A stretch of 64,000 nt of DNA from Otis tarda (taxonomy: Eukaryota > Chordata > Aves > Otidiformes > Otididae): positions 44,461,371-44,525,370 of the forward strand of contig CM048557.1 of assembly GCA_026413225.1 (NCBI GenBank). Direction: 5' to 3'. The notes below the pieces were generated by a model, which saw nothing but the letters and a program-made list of their open reading frames with translations, was not told the DNA's origin and searched no databases. Made by a program: the position numbers and the translations under genes. Positions within the stretch are counted from its first letter, which is position 1, and each line of letters begins with the position of its first letter. This document shows positions 39,365 through 49,356 of this stretch, one piece after another.

Positions 39365-41696
39365 TCGACGAACCTCACAGTGATCTGTGCTAGTACCGGG
39401 GGAGTCTCCGTTACAGATCAAGACTCTGTTATGTCACCCATTGTACAGAATTATTACATTACTACATTATTGTTATCACTTACAAATGTAGTTGAACCAA
39501 TACATGCAATACGCCTGTATGTGTGCAATGTGAATATACATATTACATATGAATATGAACCAGGAAAATGAGAGTTCATAACCCTGAAGGTTTAATCCAG
39601 ATAGTCTTCTTGTCTTCTACTGCATAGAACAGCCACTCCCTATAACATCTTTGCTTTTAGTTATTTGCAGAGCCTGAAGTAACATAGGACCAATGCTCAG
39701 GCACTACCTAGAGTTATGCTCTGGATAACAGATAAACATTTACAAAAAACAATTTTGAAATACTATGCTTCCCTGCTCTGCAATAAATAAATTAAATCTG
39801 CAATACTTCCTTCACCTAAGGGAAGATCATACTGAAGGTTAGTATGAAGAACATGAGTATAATCCTTGAATAGTTCAAGAAGTTTAAAAAATATATATAT
39901 TCTTATATTGATCTGATAGAGCTTTAATGATAACTTCCCTCCAGGTGCTAATTCTCCCTTGAGATAGCTTTTTTCAGCCTTACAGCTCTGGGCCTAATCT
40001 CCCTGGTAAATGTAATTCCCAATGATGACATATCAAATGCCAGCTGGAAATTCAGACAGATGGGGGTCATGCCACTATGGTTAGGAAAAAGGAAAAAAGT
40101 CACTTATCTTTTCGCTAAAACATCCATCTTTTCTGGCTTACATAAAACATTTCTCCATGTTTTCTGTTCCGACGTTGCTTCACTGCATTTACCTTATGAT
40201 TGTAACTACTCTTGTCTTTGAAGTTGTTTTTAAAGCCCCTACTCAGCTAAACCAAGAGATTGTTAGGTCAGCTATTAAAGCTGTTAGTCATTAGAGAGCT
40301 GGCTCAGTCTGTGGAGTGTTGTTAAACACATTCTAGGACATAGTCAATATTCCATTCTCTTTCTTTGACACCAAGTACAACTCCCATGTGCAGCCCTCAC
40401 ACATAGAACAGATCAGACATTTTTTGCTTTGATAACATACACACATTGTCAAGAAGCTTTATGGTTTTTGTCTTATCACAAATCACAAAAGTACAACAAA
40501 TTCCTTCAGTATGGTAGTCCCCTTGAGGCAGCTCACAAAGCACTGTATTATTCAAGAAGGCTTTAAATTTCTTCTACTGTACAAGACAATTACTGAAGTT
40601 AAAAAATATGATAACACAACTAGAAATAATAGAATGCAATCACATTGACAGATGGAATCTCCTGAAAAAAAAAAAATATAATTGAGAGAAAAGCTTAGCA
40701 AGATTAAAAAAATAAGTTCTATACAAAGGAGAGAGAAGTCTCCATTAAAGTAAATAGAGTATGTTTCTGTAGGATAAATCTGTCATACTTGCCTCATAAG
40801 AAATTTCCTATACAGAGAGGAAAGCACATGAGGAGCCCCCTGAAAGGGAATTAACACCTTTCTACTGAGGGTCTCTCACGAAAATCAGAGCTACTGTAGT
40901 GGACTGGGGCAATGGTTCTGTCATTACTAATCTGTACCATGAGCTATTACTATACAGGCTGGGAAGTAAAGACCTGAATGAATTTCTGTCCTACTTGAAA
41001 AGAAACCATACAATCACATTAAAATGTGGCTGTATTTAGGCTAATATATGCTGTCCCTCTGAGGAGCACTGCTGCATTACCTAGCCTACACAGCTAGGTC
41101 AGGATCCAACCAGACCAAGGCAGATTAAGCATTTCACATGTTGAATAAAAGAAGGTTAGAGATGCTGGAATACATGTTAAACGCAGAATGACATTACAAC
41201 TGAATGTTATTAAGACATAGAACTCAACGTGCTTTTAAAATACCACTACAGTGATACATTATTTGATAGCCCAGAAGCAGTGCTATAGTTAAGTTTTATT
41301 AAGGTCAGTGGCTCACATATATACGAACAGCAAATTCACTCTGAAAGGATTAAAGCTGCCGGTGCCTTCACAACAGCATAAATGCTTCGAATTTTCCCCT
41401 GCATCCACGGAGAGAATTAATTCTCAGTTGTCTCTTTTATAATATAATATTTCTACATAAAATTCCTTGTTATTTGTGGTTTGGCTTTAAGATCAAGAAG
41501 GCTTGCAATGTGGTAGACACTAGAATGCTTTATCTTAATGCAAAAGAGGTTGACAACAAAAACAATTATTTTCATACTTCTGCATCACATCTTCTAGCAT
41601 ATTGTTGCCACCAGCGTGCAGTTACGTGTACCGCAAAAGCACGTGGGTGTGACCACCTTATTGTGCCAAGCCACTGTGAAACACAGCCCAGTCCCT

Positions 41697-42074
41697 GATG
41701 ATGAGAGAGAGTGGACTCTCACAATCTTTGCTAATGATACCAAATTGAGAGGGAGCAGGCAACATGCTGGAGGGCAGGGCTGTTATTCAGGGAGACCTAG
41801 GCAAACTGGAGAAGTGGGCTGGCAGGAACCTCATGAAGCTCAATAAAGGCAAAGTATTGCATCTGGAATGGAATAACCCCATGCAACAGTACAGGTTGTG
41901 GAGTGCCTTGGCTGAAGGGACCAAAAAAAAAAAAAATTTTTTAACAATGAGGGTTGTAGAGCACTGGAGAGGTGGTGGATGCCCCATCCCTGGAAATGTT
42001 CAAGGCCAGGTTGGATGAGGCTCTGAGCAACCTGATCTAGTGGGGGATGTCCCTGCTCCTTGCAGGGGGGTTGG
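41697..42074 (+). mobile_element. CR1 LINE with large internal deletion
   Basis: The first part (to about 41925) corresponds to the RT core and downstream region: FANDTKL in place of FADDTKL, then GRAVIQGDLGKLEKWAGRNL and NNPMQQYRL. At a run of about 14 A (41925-41938) the sequence jumps straight to the last 140 bases of the element, starting ACAATGAGGGTTGTAGAGCA. Roughly 600 bp present in complete copies are missing. The copy then stops at GGGGGGTTGGG without the octamer tail. It is of the same subfamily as the 16.7-kb and 46.1-kb copies. Confidence 0.85.
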
Positions 42075-42089
42075 GAATAGGGCCTGAAA

Positions 42090-42590
42090 AACAGAAAGCT
42101 TAACATGAGTCAGCACTGTGCCCTCACAGCCAAGACAGCCAACTGCATCTCAGGCTCTGAGAGCAAGCCAAGGAAGTGATTATTCCCCTCTGTGTAGCAT
42201 TTGTGAGATCAGTTCTCCGAAGACCTTCACACACTGCATCAAGTCCAGGAAATCACCAAGATGGTCAGAGGGCTGGGGCATGTGACATATGAGGAGAGGC
42301 TGAGGGAGTTGGGTTTATTCATCCTTAAAAATGAGAAGGCTTAAGGGAGATTTTATCTCTGTCTACAGCTACCTAATGGAAAGGTATAGAGAGAATGTAG
42401 ACAAGCTCTTCTCAGAGGTGCATCATGAAAGGATGAGAGACAACAGTTATGAGGTGCAAGATAAGAAATTCCAATTGGATATAAGGAAACAGGTTTTTTT
42501 TTGTTTGGTTGTTGTTTGTTTTTTTTTTTACCGTACGCATTGTCAAAGGAGACTGGACTAGATGACCTCTGGAGGCCTCAATGAATCTCT
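42090..42590 (+). mobile_element. Older CR1 LINE fragment
   Basis: About 15 bases after the previous copy a second, more diverged CR1 piece starts in the same orientation with AACATGAGTCAGCACTGTGC (LNMSxQ region). It continues through [20 protein letters not shown], a QLDIRKQ-like phrase and finally GACTGGACTAGATGACCTCT, ending near 42590 with no clear tail. A T-rich expansion sits at 42496-42530. It has several frame breaks; a 76-codon frame (42331-42561) is all that is open. Its wording differs from the adjacent copy, so the two are separate insertions, not one duplicated element. Confidence 0.78.
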
Positions 42591-45500
42591 GACTAACACA
42601 AGCAGTCCTTGACCAAACACTTCTAAAGACATCATCACCACTTCATACAACTGTTTGAGGCTTCAACCAAGACCACAGTCTCACTGTGATGTCTGCTATA
42701 CACATAGAGAATCCTCACTACAAACTTCATGCAGTCTAAGAACTGCAGCATTGGTCTACTAAAATCAAAGCCAGTACAGTATGATCACAACGTATATTAG
42801 ACCTTCAAATTCTCAGAATACAGAGAAATTGATTAGCTGAATTATTTGCCTTGAGACATCCTATAGACAAAAGAATTAGAAGTGAAGAAGAGTTCTGTTC
42901 CCATATTAAATAGTTAAATGCATTAGGAATCTGTTTCAAATTATGTTTAGTTTAGCTTCAACTGTAATATTTAAAATATATTAACCTTTTAAAATATATA
43001 AATCTGTTAACTGTTAAATATTACTTTTTTGTTTTAACAATATTCCACTTTCACTTTCATTGCATGGAAATTTTAGTTGAGAATACTTCCATTTTAAGTG
43101 CCTTTAATTGGGAAAAAACTATATCTGTCCCTTTGGAGGAAAAGAAAAATATTAAAGCAGCTCATGCTGTTGTTACTGCTCTTTTTCCTTTAAAGCAATA
43201 CGTAAACACATAAAAGGGGAGAGAAAGAAAGCAGAAAAACAGAAGATGTAACATTTTCTCTTCTGCAAATTCTCATGTATAACCACACTGCTGGAGAAAC
43301 TTACACCCATCACAACCTCTCCATGCTGAGCAAGCCTTAACACTCCCAGGCAAAACACATGCTGCAATATAAACTCTCTTTTCAATCTCTCCTTCCTCTA
43401 CTGTCAACCTAAATGCAATTGCAAACTGTGCTAGAGAGCCCCAAAAACACCTTCTACAGTTTTACATTCTCTTTTTCTTTTCCAAATGTCCAGTTCCTGT
43501 CTGAACCTCTGTACCAAATCTGGCTACAAAAACTCTCGGTGAATAATCCCATTACTTTATCTGAGACAATTTGTATACCCACAGGCTTCCTGTAGATACC
43601 TGAAACTGATGGAGCAGCAACCTCTCTCTTTTGATAGTGCAGTTTCACTGCGTTGCTCTCCCTTGTCACAGCTAATCTCTCGTTTACTCAAACTTCTGCT
43701 AGGGTTTAGTGTCTCAGAGGGACTATTCGATATTTCTTCCTATGGTGAATTTTGTAGCCCGTGCCCTTAAGCTCAGCCCTTCTGTGAGTTTGCTAGAACT
43801 TCTCCTCTTCAAAAGACAAGTTGCCGGTGGAAGGAGACCTACCTGTTGAGATTTGGCAACAGGATTTGGCAGCATCGCTACCAGGTTCTTCACATAGTCC
43901 TCTGAAAACTGGATTCTGTCTTTAGGCAATGAGAACAAGAAAAAGTCTTAAGGTCCCCATACTTTTGCACAAAACAGGGCAGATGAAACAGATGTTACCT
44001 GAAACGGTAACAGTGTCATTGATCTCAGTTTAATAGAGCACTGAACTTGTCAGCTAAGTACAGCATCACTGTTACCACTAGAAAATCACTTGACATATAA
44101 ACTTTTAGCCTGCGTGGTTTGGATGCACAGGCTGAGTCCTTGAAAATGGCATGTCATTGTAGGGCCTTGCAGGATGTTTGTGGAAACACAGACACAGTCC
44201 CCACCACAGCCTCCTGCTGATCCCCTGAGCTGAAAAGGGGCAGCTATTCCATGACTTTTCTTGACTGGAGAAGGTTACACCAACTGTGATATCCAGGTTC
44301 CCTACCTAACCTTCTACATTGGTTTACTGCCCTGCACCCGAAAGAAAGGGAGGATTTTCACGTTGTGGGTCAGTTACAGCCAAAATCTGAAAGCAACACT
44401 TTATCAAATCCTAAACCAAACCCTAGATTACGTGTATATCTTGTCTACACTTCAGAGGCCATCTTTGTAAAGTATTCTTATCTAACGCCTCACAATATTT
44501 GCTCTAAGAAAATAGCTGCATTAATTGTAATAGATACAGAATATAGCAGTATGTCCTTGGCTTTCAAGGTCATTTCTGATTACTTCTATTAAAACTGTTC
44601 GTATTCTATTTGATATTTTCATTTCCTTTTACTCACCAAGAAATTAAACTGCCTTCCTTAGAAATATCAATATGATTTAAAGGAAGTTACTTGAGTAAAT
44701 AAACTCAGGGGGCTATTATTAATTTGAAAATTTGCTTTTGCTGCTATAGACTTTACAGTTAAAGAAATCATTAAGAAGCTGAAAACATAAATTTTGGAAC
44801 TTAATAAAACAATTATGGAGTTTTAAATTTTTTTTTTTTAATTCAATGCATCAGTAGTTTCATTCGTAAGAAGGACATATAGGAGTACAACACTTCTGAA
44901 TTGGTGTAAGGCAAGATTAAAGAAGCCAGCAGCTGTGGATTTTAGGAGGGCAAAGAGCATTCCTCTTCTAAACAGTTTTGTCTCTTTTGTTGTCAATAGC
45001 ACTGATATACAGTGTCCTCTCAGAAATCTTTTAATCATTATTCAGTTATTGAAGTATGACCTTTTTACATTCCAATAACCTGAAAATTGCATTTTTATCC
45101 TTAGATTATATACTATCAGATAACAGTCAAATTCCCCCTGCCAGGCACAATGTATAAATGAAGGCTGACCCAAATAACTAATTTCAGATTGGGGTCATTA
45201 TTGCTTCTTCTTTTAAAGTGTCTAACAGATTGTAGCCAAAATCGATTTGATGAGGAAATGTTGATAAATGTCCACTGCATTACCAGAATTAAATTGTTAG
45301 GCTTGCTAAGGATACAAGTATGGGTTTTTTTCACCCTAGTTTTTGTCCAGTTTTTAAAAATTAATCAAAGTATGCAGTAAGAACTGCTGAAAGCAAAATA
45401 AATGTAGAAGAGAGTCACACTCCATGATTTACACACCCCATTCATCATAGATATGGCAAAGGTCCCAGAACACTGTGTGAGTTTCTCAAGGCCACAGTAA

Positions 45501-46089
45501 GAGCTAACCATAATGGGTGAGGAAGCGAAAGTCGGTCTTATATGATCATTTAAGTGTTCTTGAAGGTCAGATGATGCAAAACATTCTTAACATGCATGTA
45601 GAGAAAGAGCAATAAATATAAACCATACACTTACTGCTGACCACTACAACTCTGTATTCCCCTTTCATTCTAGCTTTAGCAACCTGTTTTTAATCTGGGG
45701 GGTTTTGTTACTATTCTTTTTACTTTTAATTATGTAGCATATTTTCACAGAAGACCATAAAGATAGGCCATCACTGAGGGCTTTCATAAATTCTTCCTTC
45801 CAGCATAATACACAGTGTACATCTGCTGAATAATTGCCAGTCTGAGCCATTTTTTAGCTTATTGTGTATTCAAGAGTGATCAGAAATGGTAATGCTATGT
45901 GAATTTGAAGCCATAAATCCTCTGAAAGACAAGTGAGATTGATAAACTGAAGATTTATTCTGCTAATGCTTACAAACTTAGGTGTCTTTACTCACATAGG
46001 TAAAGCCTATGACTGAAAGTATTTGTAGGATTGTTTTCAACTTCAGATTTTAGAGTTTTCTTATGGGTTTTTTTCTTTGTTTTACAAGA
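42591..46089. other. Unassigned AT-rich DNA, no gene seen
   Basis: No frame longer than about 75 codons and none recognisable. No mobile element was identified. The DNA is AT-rich throughout with short A and T runs. Confidence 0.55.
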
Positions 46090-46579
46090 CAGCAGATAGA
46101 AATACAGAAAGCCAACCGCAGCCTGGGCTGCATCAAAAGAAGTGTGGCCAGCAGGTCCAGGGAGGTGATTCTGCCCCTCTACTCTGCTCTCCTGAGACCC
46201 CATCTGGAGTACTGAGTCCAGTTCTGGAGCCCCCAACAAAAGAAGGATGTGGATCTGTTGGAGCAAGTCCAGAGGTGGGCCACAAAGTGATCAGAAGGCT
46301 GCAGGACCTGTCCTATGAGGACAGGCTGATAGAGTTGGGGCTGTTCAAACTGGACATAAGGAAAACATTTTTTACAATGAGGGTTGTAGAGCACTGGCAC
46401 AGGTTGCCCAGAGAGGTGGTGGAAGCCCCATCACTGGAAATGTTCAAGGCCAGGCTGGATGAGGCTCTGAGCAACCTGATCTAGTGGGGGATGTCCGTGC
46501 TCCTTGCAGGGGGGTTGGGGGTTGGACTAGATGACCTTTGAAGGTCCCTTCCAAGCCAAACTATTCTATGATTCCATGA
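46090..46579 (+). mobile_element. CR1 LINE 3' end with in-frame internal deletion
   Basis: A plus-strand CR1 ending in ATTCTATGATTCCATGAT. The 5' limit is approximate. The copy has the GTGGCCAGCAGGTCCAGGGA region, then [10 protein letters not shown]-type wording ([15 protein letters not shown]). It then jumps from GLF directly to [17 protein letters not shown], skipping about 155-165 bp found in the 16.7-kb copy. The frame stays open across the junction to the normal stop. Upstream there is a one-base loss near 46288, so the copy is not functional. Confidence 0.9.
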
Positions 46580-46927
46580 TAAATGCAATTTATCCATTCC
46601 ATGTATTTGTCTTATTGTGAGCATCAGAGTGCTACAATTACTCCTTGAAATTGGTAGAACTCAAGAGTACCTAGAACTGAATAAAAAAGAAAAATTCTGA
46701 AAGACTCATATCTTCCTGAATGGCACAGTATAAAATTTCCCACACTGATGACAAATTGTGCTGTGTTTGTTCATTAAATACAAACATCATTAGGTGATGT
46801 GATCCATACCTACTTGCCTTTTATACGTTATTTAACATCCTTATCTCTCTTGGTTTCTCTTTTTTTGCATTTGTTTATTGGCGGGCATTGTTTGATTGTT
46901 TGAAATATAGTATATGTCATAGTAAAA

Positions 46928-46943
46928 AATAATAATAATAATT
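46928..46943 (+). repeat. (AAT)n microsatellite
   Basis: About five AAT units directly abutting the 3' tail of the minus-strand CR1 that follows. CR1 inserts often sit next to short simple repeats, but cause and effect cannot be told from one case. Confidence 0.7.
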
Positions 46944-46950
46944 TTGGAAA

Positions 46951-47464
46951 CATAGAATCATAGAATCTTAAGGTTGGAAGAGACCTCCAAGATCATAAAG
47001 TCCAGCTGTCAACCCAACACCATCATGCCTACTAAACCATGTCCCAAAATGCCACATCTACACGTTTTTTTGAACACCTCCAGGGATGGTGACTCCACCA
47101 CTTCCTTGGGCAGCCTGTTCCAATGCTTGACCACTCTTTCAGTAAAGAAATTTTTCCTAATATCCAATCTAAACCTCCCCTTACACAACTTGAGGACATT
47201 TCCTCTCATCCTATTGCTAGTTACTTGGAAGAAAAAACCAACACCAACCTCCCTACAATCTCCTTTCAGGTAGTTGTAGAGAGCAATGAGGACTCCCCTC
47301 AGCCTCCTCTTCTCCAGACTAAACAATCCCAGTTCCCTGAGCTGCTCCTCATAAGACTCGTTCTCCAGGCCCCTCACCAGCTTTGTTGCCTTTCTCTGGA
47401 CGTGCTCCAGCAACTCAATGTCCTTCTTGTACTGAGGTGTCCAAAACTGAACACAGTATTCAAG
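46951..47464 (-). mobile_element. CR1 LINE, 5'-truncated 3' end
   Basis: A minus-strand CR1 3' end starting with CATAGAATCATAGAATC. It contains the 3' UTR, then the ORF2 C-terminal region, and is truncated at the phrase corresponding to [14 protein letters not shown]. It belongs to the same subfamily as the 36.1-kb copy. A 134-codon frame (47009-47413) is open; as in that copy, it reads past the normal end into CRCGILGHG. Confidence 0.93.
47009..47413 (-). pseudogene. CR1 ORF2 C-terminal remnant (open frame)
   Basis: A 134-codon remnant with [48 protein letters not shown] and [16 protein letters not shown]. It lacks RT and endonuclease. It is near-identical in wording to the remnant at 36142-36777, which supports a common recent source subfamily. 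Confidence 0.87.
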
Positions 47465-47536
47465 AGCTCAGAGCTCTCAGCCTGGTAATTACACAAGTCT
47501 AGATGAGAAATGCCTCCAGTCATGGTTAACTAGAAG

Positions 47537-47942
47537 GACACAGAATCACTGAGGTTAGAAGGGACCTCCAGAGATCATCTAGTTCAGCTCCCTGATCAAA
47601 ACAGGTCATCTAGAGCAAGATCCTCTCCATGAACATAGACTCCAGAGCCTCTCTGAGCAACCTGTTCCAATGTGCATCACAGTTACAGTAAAAAAAGGCT
47701 ATTTCTTCTGTTTAAAGGGAATTTCTTGTACTCTTTTTTTTCCACCTTTGGCTCCTGTTCTTTAACTGGATACCGCTGAGGAGACTCTCTCTCTGTTTTC
47801 TTTACTTTCCCCCATCAGGTATTTATATAAATTTACAAGAGCCCCTCAGAGCTCTCTTCTCAAGACTAAACAATTCCAACTCTCTTCTCATATGTCAGCC
47901 TCGCCTCAAATGTCAGATGCTCCAATCCCTTAGTCATCTAGT
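47537..47942 (-). mobile_element. Older CR1 LINE fragment
   Basis: A diverged minus-strand CR1 beginning with the tail-proximal phrase AGAAGGGACCTCCAGAGATC and ATCTAGTTCAGCTCCCTGAT, then a 3' UTR/ORF2 C-terminal region with many changes (CCTGTTCCAATGTGCATCAC, GACTAAACAATTCCAACTCT). No open frame of note. It is only about 70 bp from the younger minus-strand copy and probably an independent, older insertion. Confidence 0.8.
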
Positions 47943-48971
47943 CAGAAATCATCAAAACATATAAGCAGCTGACATTAAGTTTCTGAATTGAGAGTAACAG
48001 AGAAATGAGAGTAGGGATTCCTATATTATCATATAGCGCAACAACTTTGTTTTGTTACTCATTGTCAGCTTTGAAGATAGCAAACACAGAGAGCAATCAC
48101 AGGATTAGTCAGTTTTTGAGTAGCCTTAATAGGAATGAACTAGTCTGACAAGTTTAGAAATGTCACAGCTACTAGAGTTCTTGCCCAGCACTAAAATACA
48201 TCTTAGAGGGATTCATTAAGTGACAGCCAAATGGAGCTGGAAGTCAACAACACCAGAGTGAATAAGAGCCAAGAGTCAGCATGGAGACGGATCTTGTGTT
48301 TGGTGTGACAGAGGCACAGTCAGTGAAGGGTCGTGAAGAGATGATCTGTGCAACATCTTTCTTAGTGGATGGGAGAGAACTAGACCATAGTTTTCAAGTC
48401 TCAAGAGAGACACTGCAATATGCAGAACATAAGTATTTTGGACAAGAGTTTTAGGATGGAGGGTATAAAAGTTGAAATATCTCTGTATTTCAGAGATAAA
48501 AGGCTTAGATGCAAGATGGAAAAAGGGACCCAGAAAGAAGTCAGTGTCAAATAATAGATCTACATGGCAAGACAACTGTTATTATTATCAATAGTGAGTG
48601 AGAAAGCACAAGGTAGAGAGGGTTTGAGAAAGACATTTTACAGTTCTAGTTTAGATATTCTGTGATTATGGCTAGACTTCTATGACAGATCTCTGTCAGA
48701 CAATCAGCTCAGTTTTCAGTTTAATAGGGATTACAGTCAATAGGTCTGGAGTAGAGTGGTAGATCTGTGCAAGTCATCAGTGTAGAGACTGATGCTAAAA
48801 CTTCCAAAGCATTTCACAGGTAACGGAAGCTATATTTTACAGTCCTTACGTAACCATAATTTTGGTAGGAGTTTTATCCATTTAAAGACTTCAAGTTTGA
48901 TAACCTTTTTTCATGAGTCTCCATAAAGATACTTCATGTCCAATCCAGCATTGCCCTGCAATTTTTGTTGA

Positions 48972-49124
48972 AATTTATACCTCTGCAAAATGAACATAAA
49001 ATGTGACTTTTGGTTTGATAGTACTCAGAAGACACTTTGCAAGGTATAAATTACAAAAACAGGTAAAATGTGCCATAAAGCCAGAATAGTAGCTTTCTAC
49101 ATCCATTTTGCAGAGGTATAAATT
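48972..49124. repeat. MITE-like element with 21-bp perfect inverted repeats
   Basis: The 21 bases at 48972-48992 (core TATACCTCTGCAAAATG) are the exact reverse complement of 49104-49124 (core CATTTTGCAGAGGTATA), 111 bp apart. A third, slightly diverged copy of the same motif (TTTGCAAGGTATAAATTACA) lies at 49037-49056 in direct orientation with the right arm. If the termini are CCTCTGC..GCAGAGG, they are flanked on both sides by TATA, compatible with a TA-type target duplication. No transposase is encoded. The inverted repeat is seen directly; the transposon reading is inference. Confidence 0.5.
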
Positions 49125-49320
49125 ACAAGTGCAAACTGCTACTGAATTGAAGCAAGCACTAGTACTTAGGTACTAACAGCAAGCACTTTCCTGTTCACCT
49201 TTACTGCTCAAATAGGTTATAAAGGGCAAAGCAGTTTCTGAGAACCTTTTTTACTCTTAGACAAGCACCTTGAACCAGTTTTGCATGTGAGTAGGAAGGG
49301 TCAAATACAACTAAAGGGGA

Positions 49321-49356
49321 AAAAAAAAATATATATATATATATATAAAAAAAAAG
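49321..49356 (+). repeat. A run - (AT)n - A run
   Basis: Nine A, about nine AT units and then a run of A. Simple sequence with no associated element recognised. Confidence 0.85.

Larger units (their letters stand above)
36789..41696. other. Unassigned AT-rich DNA, no gene seen
   Basis: Frames are at most about 76 codons and none is recognisable. Low-complexity items are a G-rich run at 38107-38122 and an AAC repeat at 39341-39364. No mobile element could be identified. Confidence 0.55.
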
